From the NCBI RefSeq assembly GCF_002899945.2, contig NZ_PPEG02000003.1, positions 496,001-560,000 on the forward strand: a DNA stretch of 64,000 nucleotides. The letters run 5' to 3'. The translations under genes and the position numbers were made by a program. The notes under the pieces are model-generated. The model was not told where the DNA came from. It searched no databases and worked only from the letters and a program-made list of their open reading frames with translations. Every line of letters starts with the position of its first letter. The stretch's first letter is position 1. This document shows, piece after piece, positions 35,871 through 45,409 of the stretch. This DNA is from Chryseobacterium viscerum. GTDB taxonomy: Bacteria; Bacteroidota; Bacteroidia; Flavobacteriales; Weeksellaceae.

Positions 35871-37295
35871 ATGAAGTTTCACAACTTATATAGTTTCTTT
35901 AGAGGTGCCGCACTACTTAGTGGTGTGGCCCTTTTTCCTTTATCGTGTACATCAGTTGCTTCCAATAAAGGAAACGAAGTACAGTATTGGCTTACAAAAG
36001 GCGATGAAACCGTAAAATTACAGCTGCAGACTCCGGTTAAATTTGTAAATAATTCCAACAGCTTTCAGAATATTGAAATTGACGATTCTCAAAAGTTTCA
36101 ATATGTTGATGGTTTTGGATATACATTGACAGGAGGAAGTGTTGAGGTAATCAACCGATTGTCTCCTTCCAAAAGAAAAGCATTGCTTAACGAACTTTTT
36201 GGAAACGATAAAAATTCAATCTCCATTAGTTATTTAAGATTAAGCATAGGAGCATCCGATCTTGATGGGGAAGTATTTTCATATGACGATCTGCCTGCGG
36301 GGCAAACCGATGCTTCCCTTTCAAAATTCAGTCTGGCAAAAGATAAAGTACTTATTGCCATGTTGAAAGAAATTTTAGCAATCAATCCGAAAATAAAAAT
36401 CATTGCAGCACCATGGTCTCCTCCAGTTTGGATGAAAGACAACGGGAAATCAAAAGGAGGAAGCCTGAAACCTGAATTCTATGGAGCCTATGCTCAGTAT
36501 TTTGTAAAATACATCCAAGGGATGAAAAAAGAAGGCATTACGATTGATGCCGTAACTCCTCAGAATGAACCTTTGCATCCTGGAAATAATCCAAGTTTGT
36601 ATATGCCATCAGAACAGCAGGGGGATTTTATAAAGAACCATTTAGGTCCGGTTTTTAAAGCTAACGGAATCTCTACCAAAATTGTTGTTTATGATCACAA
36701 TTGCAACAAACCTGAATATGCTATTGATATTTTAAAAGATACTCAAGCTAATCAGTATATAGACGGATCCGCTTTTCATTTGTATGAAGGAGATATCTCT
36801 GCATTAAGCACTGTGCATGATGCTTTTCCTGATAAAAACCTATACTTTACCGAGCAGTGGACGGGTTCAAAAGGAACTTTTACTGAAGATCTAAACTGGC
36901 ATACCAAAAATGTAATCATCGGTTCTATGAGAAACTGGAGCAAAATTGCTTTGGAATGGAATCTTGCAAACGATCCGAGATATGCCCCGCATACAGACGG
37001 TGGATGTACAGAATGTAAAGGAGCTATTACGGTTTCTGATAGTGAAAACTTTACCAGAAATGTAGCCTATTATATTATTGCCCATGCTTCAAAATTTGTT
37101 CCTGCAGGTTCTCAGCGTATTGCTTCTACGCAGACTGATAAGCTTTCAACAGCAGTTTTTATGACTCAATCTGGGAAAATAGTTTTAATTGTGCAGAACG
37201 ATAATCAGGAAGATGAAAATTTTAATATTAAATTTGCCGGGAAAACTGCTGCTGTAGCAATTTCGGGACGTTCTACGGCAACCTATATTTTTTAA
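35871..37295 (+). CDS. GH30 family glycosidase, lipoprotein
   Basis: 474 residues; lipobox FPLSC near residue 26, so probably outer-membrane attached. GH30 (beta/alpha)8 domain with acid/base E233 in TPQNEPLHPG and nucleophile E328 in LYFTEQWTG, plus the flanking beta-domain at the C-terminus. GH30 members in such loci are mostly endo-beta-1,6-glucanases or glucosylceramidases. With GH16 and GH3 next door, beta-1,6-glucan or the side chains of beta-1,3/1,6-glucan is the likely substrate. Spacing to SusD is 3 nt. A second GH30 is at 40421. Confidence 0.93.
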   Translation: MKFHNLYSFFRGAALLSGVALFPLSCTSVASNKGNEVQYWLTKGDETVKLQLQTPVKFVNNSNSFQNIEIDDSQKFQYVDGFGYTLTGGSVEVINRLSPSKRKALLNELFGNDKNSISISYLRLSIGASDLDGEVFSYDDLPAGQTDASLSKFSLAKDKVLIAMLKEILAINPKIKIIAAPWSPPVWMKDNGKSKGGSLKPEFYGAYAQYFVKYIQGMKKEGITIDAVTPQNEPLHPGNNPSLYMPSEQQGDFIKNHLGPVFKANGISTKIVVYDHNCNKPEYAIDILKDTQANQYIDGSAFHLYEGDISALSTVHDAFPDKNLYFTEQWTGSKGTFTEDLNWHTKNVIIGSMRNWSKIALEWNLANDPRYAPHTDGGCTECKGAITVSDSENFTRNVAYYIIAHASKFVPAGSQRIASTQTDKLSTAVFMTQSGKIVLIVQNDNQEDENFNIKFAGKTAAVAISGRSTATYIF

Positions 37296-37304
37296 TTCGA
37301 TACA

Positions 37305-39527
37305 ATGAAAAGAGCATATTTTTTACTGGCATTTTCCACATTAGGAATGAATGTTTACGGACAGAAGACCATTGATCAGAAGGTAGCAGAGCTGCTTTCT
37401 AAAATGACTTTGGAGGAAAAAGTTGGGCAAATGGTCCAGTATAGCGGGTTTGAATATGCTACTGGACCCCAGCAGTCTAATTCAGCGGTTGTTTTGGAAG
37501 AAATTAAAAAAGGGAAAGTAGGCTCTATGCTGAATGTAGCAGGCTCAGAGGAAACCAAAGCATTTCAGAAGCTGGCGATGCAGTCAAGGATGAAAATTCC
37601 TTTACTGTTCGGGCAGGATGTTATCCATGGATACCGTACTACATTTCCTGTGAATCTGGGACAGGCAGCAAGCTGGGATCTGGGAATGATCGAAAAGTCA
37701 GAAAGAATTGCTGCAACGGAAGCTTCGGCTTATGGTATTCACTGGACTTTCGCTCCAATGGTAGATATCGCCAGAGATCCGAGATGGGGAAGAGTAATGG
37801 AAGGTTCCGGGGAAGATACCTATCTGGGAACAAAAATAGGATTGGCGAGGATCAAAGGATTTCAGGGCAGAGGGTTAGGAAGTCTTGATGCTGTGATGGC
37901 ATGTGCAAAACACTTTGCTGCATATGGTGCAGCTGTAGGAGGAAGAGATTACAATTCTGTGGATATGAGTCTCAGACAACTGAATGAAACGTATCTTCCA
38001 CCATTCAAAGCTGCCGCAGAAGCAGGAGTAGCTACTTTTATGAATTCCTTCAACGATATCAATGGAATTCCGGCGACTGCTAATCAATACATCCAGAGAA
38101 ATCTTTTAAAAGGAAAATGGAATTATAAAGATTTTGTAGTTTCAGACTGGGGGAGTATTGGAGAAATGATTCCTCATGGTTATGCTAAAGATGCCAGTGA
38201 AGCCGCTGAGAAAGCAATTCAGGGCGGAAGTGATATGGATATGGAAAGCCGTGTTTACATGGCAGAGCTTCCAAAGCTGGTGAAAGAAGGAAAAGTAGAT
38301 CCAAAACTGGTAGATGATGCAACCGCGAGAATTTTAACCAAAAAATTTGAAATGGGGCTTTTCGACGATCCTTATAGATTCAGCAGTGAAAAAAGACAGA
38401 AAGAACAGACCGATAATCAGGAGAACAGAAAATTTGGAAGAGAATTTGGATCAAAAAGTATCGTTCTTCTTAAAAACCAGGGAAATATTCTTCCACTTTC
38501 AAAAACGACAAAAACAGTTGCTCTGATTGGTCCTTTTGGGAAAGAAACGGTGGCAAATCACGGTTTCTGGTCTATCGCTTTCAAAGATGATAACCAAAGA
38601 ATTGTTTCGCAGTTTGACGGAATTAAAAATCAACTGGATAAAAATTCCACTTTATTATATGCAAAAGGATGTAATGTTGATGATCAGGACAAAACTCAAT
38701 TTGCAGAAGCGATAGAAACGGCAAAAAAAGCTGATGTTGTCATCATGACATTAGGAGAAGGCCATGCCATGAGTGGTGAAGCGAAAAGCAGAAGCAATAT
38801 CGGGTTTACAGGCGTTCAGGAAGATTTATTGAAAGAAATTGCTAAGACTGGTAAGCCGATCATTCTGATGATCAATGCAGGAAGACCTTTGATTTTCAAT
38901 TGGGCTTCAGACAATATTCCTACAATTGCATATACATGGTGGTTGGGAACTGAAGCAGGAAACTCCATTGCAGATGTTCTGTTTGGGACTGTGAATCCTG
39001 GAGGGAAACTTCCGATGAGCTTTCCGAGAACAGAAGGGCAGATTCCTGTGTACTACAATCATTATAATACAGGAAGACCGGCAAAAAATAATACAGACAG
39101 AAACTATGTTTCAGCCTATATAGATCTTGATAATGATCCAAAATATCCGTTTGGATACGGATTAAGCTACACCGATTTTAAATATTCTGATATGGTTTTA
39201 AATTCGGCAAGCCTTACAGGAAACCAGACTTTGAATATCAGTGTTACCGTTTCCAACACAGGGAAATATGATGGTGAAGAAGTGGTACAGCTTTATATCA
39301 GGGATCTTTTCGGAAAAGTCGTGCGACCTGTAAAAGAATTGAAAGGGTTCCAGAAAGTATGGATCAAAAAAGGAGAAAGTAAAAAAGTAGAGTTTAAACT
39401 GACACCGGAAGATCTGAAATTTTTTGATGACGATTTGAATTTTGACTGGGAAGGCGGAGAATTCGATATTATGATCGGAACCGATTCTCAGCATGTACAG
39501 ACCAAAAGAATTAATTGGGTGAAATAA
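37305..39527 (+). CDS. bglX: GH3 beta-glucosidase (BglX-like)
   Basis: 740 residues: signal peptide ending NVYGQ, GH3 TIM barrel and alpha/beta sandwich, and a C-terminal fibronectin-III-like domain (about 650-735). Nucleophile D281 in FVVSDWGSIG; acid/base region in the second domain (LGEGHAMSGEAKSRS). Substrate-binding motifs GQDVIHGYRTTFP and KHFAAYG match periplasmic BglX. Releases glucose from the non-reducing end of glucan oligosaccharides, most likely in the periplasm. Gap of 9 nt from the GH30 gene. Confidence 0.95.
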   Translation: MKRAYFLLAFSTLGMNVYGQKTIDQKVAELLSKMTLEEKVGQMVQYSGFEYATGPQQSNSAVVLEEIKKGKVGSMLNVAGSEETKAFQKLAMQSRMKIPLLFGQDVIHGYRTTFPVNLGQAASWDLGMIEKSERIAATEASAYGIHWTFAPMVDIARDPRWGRVMEGSGEDTYLGTKIGLARIKGFQGRGLGSLDAVMACAKHFAAYGAAVGGRDYNSVDMSLRQLNETYLPPFKAAAEAGVATFMNSFNDINGIPATANQYIQRNLLKGKWNYKDFVVSDWGSIGEMIPHGYAKDASEAAEKAIQGGSDMDMESRVYMAELPKLVKEGKVDPKLVDDATARILTKKFEMGLFDDPYRFSSEKRQKEQTDNQENRKFGREFGSKSIVLLKNQGNILPLSKTTKTVALIGPFGKETVANHGFWSIAFKDDNQRIVSQFDGIKNQLDKNSTLLYAKGCNVDDQDKTQFAEAIETAKKADVVIMTLGEGHAMSGEAKSRSNIGFTGVQEDLLKEIAKTGKPIILMINAGRPLIFNWASDNIPTIAYTWWLGTEAGNSIADVLFGTVNPGGKLPMSFPRTEGQIPVYYNHYNTGRPAKNNTDRNYVSAYIDLDNDPKYPFGYGLSYTDFKYSDMVLNSASLTGNQTLNISVTVSNTGKYDGEEVVQLYIRDLFGKVVRPVKELKGFQKVWIKKGESKKVEFKLTPEDLKFFDDDLNFDWEGGEFDIMIGTDSQHVQTKRINWVK

Positions 39528-39532
39528 GCTCC

Positions 39533-39564
39533 ATTCAATAGGAGTGGGCTTTAGCCAAAACTTA
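39533..39564 (+). repeat. Collapsed copy of the two-hairpin repeat inside the glucan operon
   Basis: ATTCAATAGGAGTGGGCTTT then AGCCAAAACTTA: the left end of the repeat is joined to the right end through their shared GGCTTTAGCC, deleting the middle. It fills the 43-nt gap between the GH3 and GH16 genes. Confidence 0.75.
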
Positions 39565-39570
39565 ATACAC

Positions 39571-40380
39571 ATGAAAATCAAATTCAGAAATATAATCAGG
39601 ATAAATGCAGCAGGAATTTTCTTCCTTTCTGTCCTCCATTGTGCCTCAACCCAACCTGACTCTGGCAGAGCTCTGATTTGGAATGATGAGTTCAACGATA
39701 AGGGCCTTCCTGATTCATTAAAATGGAATTACGATGTAGGTGGAGGAGGCTATGGTAATGAAGAAGCTCAGTTTTATACAAAAAAAAGACTTGAGAATGC
39801 CAGAATGGAAAAAGGAAATTTGGTCATTGAAGCCAGAAAAGAAAATTGGGAAAACAATACATATACTTCTGCAAGACTTTTAACCAAAGGAAAATTCTCT
39901 TTTCAATATGGAACAATAGAAGTGAGAGCAAAGCTTCCCAAAGGTCGTGGAACATGGCCGGCAATATGGATGATGAGCGAAAATATGAAGAAATGGCCGG
40001 ATGACGGTGAACTGGATATTATGGAGCATGTGGGTTTCAATCAGGGATATATACATGCTTCTGTTCATACTAAAAAATACAACCATATTCAGGGAACGCA
40101 GAAAACAGACACGCTGATTATAAAGGATGCCAGCGAACAGTTTCATGTCTATAAAGCAGACTGGACACCGGAAAAGATAGACGTTTATATTGACGATCAG
40201 AAATTTTTCACCTACCGGAATAAGGAAAAGAACTATGAATCATGGCCTTTTGACCAGCCTTATTTTATCATTTTAAATCTCACCATAGGCGGAATGTGGG
40301 GCGGAAAAGAAGGGATCGATGATACTATTTTTCCACAGAAGTATTACATAGACTACGTAAGAGTCTATCAAAATAAATAA
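39571..40380 (+). CDS. GH16 beta-glucanase (laminarinase type), lipoprotein
   Basis: 269 residues from ATG 39571 (an upstream TTG reading would be encoded by the repeat). Lipobox region SVLHC, so membrane-anchored. GH16 jelly roll with the ExDxxE core E147-L-D149-I-M-E152, plus WPAIWMM and GGMWGGKEGIDD. The lack of a beta-bulge deletion pattern could not be checked; the sequence looks like an endo-beta-1,3-glucanase. Works with the two GH30 and the GH3 enzymes on beta-1,3/1,6-glucan. Confidence 0.93.
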   Translation: MKIKFRNIIRINAAGIFFLSVLHCASTQPDSGRALIWNDEFNDKGLPDSLKWNYDVGGGGYGNEEAQFYTKKRLENARMEKGNLVIEARKENWENNTYTSARLLTKGKFSFQYGTIEVRAKLPKGRGTWPAIWMMSENMKKWPDDGELDIMEHVGFNQGYIHASVHTKKYNHIQGTQKTDTLIIKDASEQFHVYKADWTPEKIDVYIDDQKFFTYRNKEKNYESWPFDQPYFIILNLTIGGMWGGKEGIDDTIFPQKYYIDYVRVYQNK

Positions 40381-40420
40381 TGAAAATGAGGACCAGAAGG
40401 GTCCGGAAACAGAAAAAATC

Positions 40421-41860
40421 ATGAGAAAACTAATTGTAAGTTGTTTTTTAGTAGGCGTTGTCATCAATGTCAATGCTCAGAATTATTGGAAAAAGAATGA
40501 AGGGAAAACAGCTAAAGTAATCCTTACCAACTCCAAAGTAAATGAGAAGATGGTGGATAAAGGTGCCGTTAAGTTTGAACAGTTTGGACAGCCCAAAGAA
40601 ACGGATGCCTGTATTTTTGTGGCTCCCAATTTTAAATATCAGAAACTGATAGGAATTGGTGGCGCTATTACAGATGCATCAGCAGAAACTTTTTATAAAA
40701 TGCCAAAGAATAAGCAGAAAGAAATTCTGGATGCTTATTTTGGAAAAAATGGATTGGGATATACCGTTGTCCGCACCAATATGAATTCCTGTGACTTCTC
40801 CAGTGATTCTTATACCTATGTAGAGGATAATGATACTTCGCTGAAGACCTTCAACGTTGCCCATGATGAGAAGTATAAGATTCCTATGATTAAAGAAGCT
40901 CAGAAAGCTATAGGAAATAATTTTACATTCTATTTCTCTCCCTGGAGCCCACCGGCCTGGATGAAATCAAACAAAAGCTTATACAAAGGAGGAAGATTAG
41001 AAAACGAATATTATCAGACCTGGGCAGATTATTATATCAAATTCATTAAAGAATACGAAAAAAGAGGAATTAATATCTGGGGACTGACCGTTCAGAACGA
41101 ACCAATGGCTACCCAAAGCTGGGAATCATGTATCTACACCGCTGAAGAAGAAGGTGAATTTCTGAAAAAGAACCTCGGACCAACCCTTTGGAAAAACGGA
41201 TATAAAGATAAAAAAGTAATGATCTGGGATCACAACAGAGACCTGATCTATCAGAGAGCAACCACAACATTAAGTGATCCTGAAACATCAAAATACGCCC
41301 ATGGAATCGGGTATCACTGGTATGAAACATGGAATAATAAAACCCAGCTTTTTGACAATTTAGCAGAAACTCACAGAGCTTTTCCGGATAAATTCCTGGC
41401 CTTTACCGAAGGATGTAAAGAACAGTTCAGTATGGATAAGATCTATGATGTAAGCCTGGGAGAACTGTACAGCAAAAATATGCTGAATGATTTCAATAAA
41501 GGAAACGCTTTATGGACCGATTGGAATATTCTTTTGGATGAAACCGGAGGACCTAACCATAAAGGAAACTTCTGTTTTGCTCCCATTATTGCGGATACCA
41601 AAACAGGAGAGGTATTCTACACCTATGAATACTATTATATAGGACATGTTTCAAAATATATCAAACCGAATGCTCAGAGAATAGGAAGTTCTTCCAACAG
41701 AGCTGCATTGACATCTTCTGCATTTATGAACGAAAACGGACAGCTGGTAACTGTTATTATGAACGATTCCGACAATGATATCGATACCAATCTATGGATT
41801 GAAGGAAAGGCTGCCAGGCTGAATGCTCCGGCACACTCTATACAGACCGTAATTTTATAA
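40421..41860 (+). CDS. GH30 family glycosidase
   Basis: 479 residues with signal peptide ending NVNAQ and no lipobox, so likely periplasmic, unlike the first GH30. Acid/base E227 in TVQNEPMATQSWESC and nucleophile E330 in LAFTEGCKE. It differs clearly from the first GH30 (different loop after NEP), so the two are not a recent duplication. It probably trims imported oligosaccharides. Last gene of the plus-strand operon, followed by the 41886 hairpin. Confidence 0.93.
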   Translation: MRKLIVSCFLVGVVINVNAQNYWKKNEGKTAKVILTNSKVNEKMVDKGAVKFEQFGQPKETDACIFVAPNFKYQKLIGIGGAITDASAETFYKMPKNKQKEILDAYFGKNGLGYTVVRTNMNSCDFSSDSYTYVEDNDTSLKTFNVAHDEKYKIPMIKEAQKAIGNNFTFYFSPWSPPAWMKSNKSLYKGGRLENEYYQTWADYYIKFIKEYEKRGINIWGLTVQNEPMATQSWESCIYTAEEEGEFLKKNLGPTLWKNGYKDKKVMIWDHNRDLIYQRATTTLSDPETSKYAHGIGYHWYETWNNKTQLFDNLAETHRAFPDKFLAFTEGCKEQFSMDKIYDVSLGELYSKNMLNDFNKGNALWTDWNILLDETGGPNHKGNFCFAPIIADTKTGEVFYTYEYYYIGHVSKYIKPNAQRIGSSSNRAALTSSAFMNENGQLVTVIMNDSDNDIDTNLWIEGKAARLNAPAHSIQTVIL

Positions 41861-41885
41861 TATCATATTAATATTATTTTTGACA

Positions 41886-41916
41886 GAATCGGCGGCCTCG
41901 AAGAGGCCGCCGATTC
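41886..41916. terminator. Strong hairpin between convergent genes
   Basis: GAATCGGCGGCCTC-GAA-GAGGCCGCCGATTC, a perfect 14-bp GC-rich stem. No strong T-tract on either side; position after the last GH30 gene and after the broken T9SS gene favours a bidirectional terminator. Confidence 0.75.
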
Positions 41917-41938
41917 GCTTATCATGTATCGGTATAAG

Positions 41939-42112
41939 TTATTGTACAGAAAACTTACCGGAAATCGTTCCATTGCTGTTTTGAGCATTATAGAAATAGA
42001 TTCCGGTTCTCATGCCTGAAGTAGAGATGATTGTTTTGCCTGCTTTCGCCTGTTGGGATTTTATCGTTAATCCTTCTGCATTCACTAGAGTCAGCTCATA
42101 AGTACTTCCGTT
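41939..42112 (-). pseudogene. Severed remainder of a T9SS sorting domain
   Basis: In the same frame as the gene at 42113-43813 and directly after its TAA (complement of 42113-42115), the sequence continues for 57 codons (NGSTYELTLVNAEGL..., RTGIYFYNAQ..., ISGKFSVQ) to a second TAA. This is the normal second half of a type A sorting domain. One base change (for example CAA, GAA or AAA to TAA) would explain the break. Confidence 0.85.
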
Positions 42113-43813
42113 TTAAGGAAGACTGATGGTTAGGTTTTCACCTTGTTTTACGGGATTAGGATAAGCGGTAGAAGTAATCTCCTGTTTCGCAGAAATAGTG
42201 GATGTTGCAGTTATTACCTGCTCAAGAACCCATTGGTGATTCACTCCTGCCGGACCGTTCATATCCTGATCCCAGATGTTGATATTGGTACCTGAAGTTT
42301 GTGAGTTGGCAGGATTATCCATTGCTTTCATCGTAGATAATGCGGTTCCTATGACAAGGGTGTTTGATAGGTAAGGTCTTAATACCCATTGTTGATTATT
42401 ACCACCATGTTTTGGGTATTGCACCAACGTAGTACCGTTGTTTATATTGGATGCGGGAACATCAATCGCTAAACCTGAAGCACGATTGATAATGATATAA
42501 TTATTTCCTGTTTTTTCCAGTTTCCATTGTTGGGCGAGGCTGCTGTTAAAAGGATATTGAACCATTTTGGTATTGGCTGCAGCACTGTAATTAGCAGGGC
42601 TTATGTATTGGCTGCTTCCCACACATTTTATTCGGTAATAGGCATTCGGATCAATAGTAGGGGCGGTTACAATAGTATTGATCGTTAAATTATTATATCC
42701 AAAATTGGAAGTTTGTTTAAAAATATCTTCCAAGACAACACTCACATAATATTTCCCTGGTTGGGAATTCGCAGGAAGCGGTACCTGGGCACTTCTCTGA
42801 TCTGGGCGAATCCCTGTAATCACAGCTACAGGAGTATAAGAATTTGCCCAGCTGGCTTCTGTATATAATGAAACTTTATAGGAAAACTGCGGGCTTGTGG
42901 TTTCTGAGTTAACCCAATTTACATTCACTGTATTATTGGAAGTATTATAAGATGGAGTAACGGTAGTCACAGTAACAGGGGTCGTTGTGGCAGGTTTTGT
43001 ACCATCCTGAGTGATTCCGTTGAATGTTACCGAACCACCTGCAGGTGCCGGAGTTGTACCACACGAAGTTACCTTGATCGCTGTATTGTTGAAAGCTGCT
43101 TCTGCTCCCCACGATCCTGTTCCGGCCGAAGCGGTATACCGTGAAGGTTTCGACCAACTTCCCTGTGCATTCATACTCCAGAAATTTCTGAAATATCCGC
43201 AGCGGGTGGCTTTGCTGGCCGCCGAGTTCCAGTTTTCTACAAAACCTCCCAATTTGGTTCCTGTAAATTTCGCATCGTTTTCAGGGGTCACAATGGTGAC
43301 ATAATGTTTCCATTTTCCTGTACCATAATCAAACATAAAAAATCCAATTCTGGTTTTTCCGTCACCGGTAGACCATCTTCTCACGACAGTGGCATACCAG
43401 ATTCCGGGAGTCCATGGCATTGGATTATCCGTGTGAAGACCTGTTCCTTCTCCTCCGAAACCATCTACAAAAGTATTGGGAGCCGTATATTCTGTAGTAC
43501 ATTGCGGTACGTTGGTATCCTGCAAATCCCACATTGAAAAAATGTTATTGTAGATTTCGTTCTGTTTGTACTGAATTCCTGCATATCCGCCTCGCGGACC
43601 CAAAGAAAAATTCAGAGTAGAGTAATAGGTATTAACCTTTTTGCAAGTGTTGTCTGCCATTACTTCAGAATACCAGAGTTCACCGGAATTAGCCATATCA
43701 AAGCCTTCAAGATAAGGACCCCAGCTTGGGCAGGTCTGAGCATTGGAGGCATTGAAAAACGAAGATGCAGCAATAAGCAATATTGCAGCACAAGATTTAA
43801 TTTTTTTTTCCAT
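42113..43813 (-). CDS. DUF3472-like / ricin-type lectin secreted protein, sorting domain truncated by in-frame stop
   Basis: 566 residues: signal peptide (ends FNASNAQ), an N-terminal domain (about 27-250) with GPRGGYAGIQYKQNE and WYATVVRRWS resembling DUF3472, a fibronectin-like linker, and a ricin-type beta-trefoil (about 385-530) with repeated QQW. It then starts a T9SS sorting domain (STAYPNPVKQGENLTISLP) and stops. The rest of that domain lies in frame downstream (41939-42112). As read, the protein would be exported to the periplasm but not processed by T9SS. Its neighbour, the glucan locus, suggests a carbohydrate-binding role. Confidence 0.82.
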   Translation of the reverse strand: MEKKIKSCAAILLIAASSFFNASNAQTCPSWGPYLEGFDMANSGELWYSEVMADNTCKKVNTYYSTLNFSLGPRGGYAGIQYKQNEIYNNIFSMWDLQDTNVPQCTTEYTAPNTFVDGFGGEGTGLHTDNPMPWTPGIWYATVVRRWSTGDGKTRIGFFMFDYGTGKWKHYVTIVTPENDAKFTGTKLGGFVENWNSAASKATRCGYFRNFWSMNAQGSWSKPSRYTASAGTGSWGAEAAFNNTAIKVTSCGTTPAPAGGSVTFNGITQDGTKPATTTPVTVTTVTPSYNTSNNTVNVNWVNSETTSPQFSYKVSLYTEASWANSYTPVAVITGIRPDQRSAQVPLPANSQPGKYYVSVVLEDIFKQTSNFGYNNLTINTIVTAPTIDPNAYYRIKCVGSSQYISPANYSAAANTKMVQYPFNSSLAQQWKLEKTGNNYIIINRASGLAIDVPASNINNGTTLVQYPKHGGNNQQWVLRPYLSNTLVIGTALSTMKAMDNPANSQTSGTNINIWDQDMNGPAGVNHQWVLEQVITATSTISAKQEITSTAYPNPVKQGENLTISLP

Positions 43814-43957
43814 AAAATAAGTGGTTTGGTAATACTAATTTATGGATATTTTGAATATTTAATAAATATTTTGAATGAATATTATGTATATTTTGGAGTA
43901 AATGATTGAATCTGGTTATATTGATGAAATATATTTTTTTATTGTAATGGTTATCAT

Positions 43958-43988
43958 AAAAAAAGCAATGCATCATGAATGCATTGCT
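43958..43988 (-). terminator. Terminator after fabI
   Basis: Minus strand AGCAATGCAT / ATGCATTGCT stem followed by TTTTTTT, about 55 nt past the fabI stop. Confidence 0.85.
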
Positions 43989-44042
43989 TGTATTGAATAG
44001 GATTGCTCCTTTATTGTATTGAAAAAATAATCTTTCTGATTA

Positions 44043-44852
44043 TTATTCTACATCATATTTGCTGATTACTTTCTGAGTAACCCCTGAACTGCTGAATCCA
44101 CCATCATGGAAAAGGTTTTGCATGGTTACTTTTTTAGTAAGATCAGAGAATAGCGTTACACAGTAGTCTGCACATTCAAGAGCTGTAGCGTTTCCTAGTG
44201 GAGACATATCTTCTGCATATCCAAGGAATCCTCCGAAACCTTTCACACCACTACCTGCTGTAGTCATTGTAGGAGACTGAGAAACAGTATTTACACGTAC
44301 TTTTCTTTCACCCCAATAGTTTCCGAAAGTTCTTGCAATACTTTCCAGATACGCTTTGTTATCAGACATATCATTGTAATCCGGGAATGTTCTTTGAGCA
44401 GCAATATAACTAAGTGCCAAAATACTTCCCCATTCGTTCATACAGTCTTTTTCCCATGCTACACGCATTACTTTATGGAAAGAAACAGCTGAAATATCCC
44501 AACCTTTTTCCAACCAATCGTAGTTCATTTCTGTATAATGTTTTCCTTTTCTTACATTGATAGACATACCAATAGAATGAAGGATAAAGTCGATTTTTCC
44601 AAATTTGGCAACAGCGGCATCAAAAAGTTTTTCAAGATCTTCTATAGAAGTAGCATCAGCACCTATTACTTCAGAACCTGTTTTTTCTGCTAAATCATTA
44701 AGCTCTCCCATTCTCAAAGCAATTGGAGCATTAGATAAGATAAATTCAGCACCCTCCTCATGGCATCTCTCAGCAACTTTCCATGCGATAGATTGTTCAT
44801 TAAGGGCTCCAAAAATAATTCCCTTCTTGCCTTTAAGTAAACCGTATGACAT
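44043..44852 (-). CDS. fabI: Enoyl-ACP reductase (NADH)
   Basis: 269-residue SDR-fold enzyme of type II fatty-acid synthesis that reduces enoyl-ACP; target of triclosan and isoniazid-type inhibitors. The N-terminal loop is GIIFGALNEQSIAWKVA and the active site is Y149...Y159-x6-K166 (YIAAQRTFPDYNDMSDNK), the FabI variant of the SDR triad. The C-terminal part has VNTVSQSPTMTTAGSGVKGF. The promoter box TACATTTG is the complement of 44877-44884. Single gene with its own terminator. Confidence 0.96.
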   Translation of the reverse strand: MSYGLLKGKKGIIFGALNEQSIAWKVAERCHEEGAEFILSNAPIALRMGELNDLAEKTGSEVIGADATSIEDLEKLFDAAVAKFGKIDFILHSIGMSINVRKGKHYTEMNYDWLEKGWDISAVSFHKVMRVAWEKDCMNEWGSILALSYIAAQRTFPDYNDMSDNKAYLESIARTFGNYWGERKVRVNTVSQSPTMTTAGSGVKGFGGFLGYAEDMSPLGNATALECADYCVTLFSDLTKKVTMQNLFHDGGFSSSGVTQKVISKYDVE

Positions 44853-44876
44853 AATTTTTTAATGTTTATTATAATA

Positions 44877-44884
44877 CAAATGTA
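44877..44884 (-). promoter_or_regulatory. fabI promoter -7 box
   Basis: Minus-strand TACATTTG matches TAnnTTTG, 25 nt before the fabI ATG. Confidence 0.6.
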
Positions 44885-44971
44885 GCAATAATTGTGGTTA
44901 TGACATAATAAAAATGGAGCCTTATCAATTTAAGACTCCATTTTATTGAAAATATTTATATGACTGAAATA

Positions 44972-45271
44972 CTAATTTGTTTTCTTATTCCATTCTGCCT
45001 TTACATCCTCTGCCGCATCTTTGGTTTTTTCCCATGCTTCATCTGCTTTATCCTTAATATCTTCCCAGGCATCGGATACATTAGCTTTTACCTTATCTAA
45101 CCAGTCTTCCTGATTGGCCTCCTGATCATTACTTCTCTTTTCATTGATAAAATCTTTGGCCTTGTCTGCCAATTCATTGATTTTCCACTTCGTTTTGTCT
45201 GCTGCATTCTGTATAGAATTTTCTACATTGTTTACTGCATCTTCCGCTTTGTTATACTCTGAATTGTTCAT
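44972..45271 (-). CDS. Small charged helical protein, LEA/CsbD-like
   Basis: 99 residues, no signal peptide, nearly all predicted amphipathic helix. Composition is rich in Ala, Asp, Glu, Lys, Asn and Trp, with repeated K-A-x-(D/E)-x-W-(E/D) steps at about 11-residue spacing (DKVKANVSDAWEDIKDKADE, then AWEKTKDAAED). This pattern is like LEA group 3 or YtxH/CsbD stress proteins; no firm family. It may protect proteins or membranes on drying or osmotic stress (inference). Confidence 0.7.
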   Translation of the reverse strand: MNNSEYNKAEDAVNNVENSIQNAADKTKWKINELADKAKDFINEKRSNDQEANQEDWLDKVKANVSDAWEDIKDKADEAWEKTKDAAEDVKAEWNKKTN

Positions 45272-45409
45272 AATACTGTAAATTTTAATTTGGTATCAGT
45301 AATTAAACAATAACCATTCCTAAAATTAGAGGTCTCTGTTAAATTTTTCATAATCTTATGTTATAATTTTCCAAATCAGGCTTACCTTTAGATAACAAAA
45401 TAGAGTATT

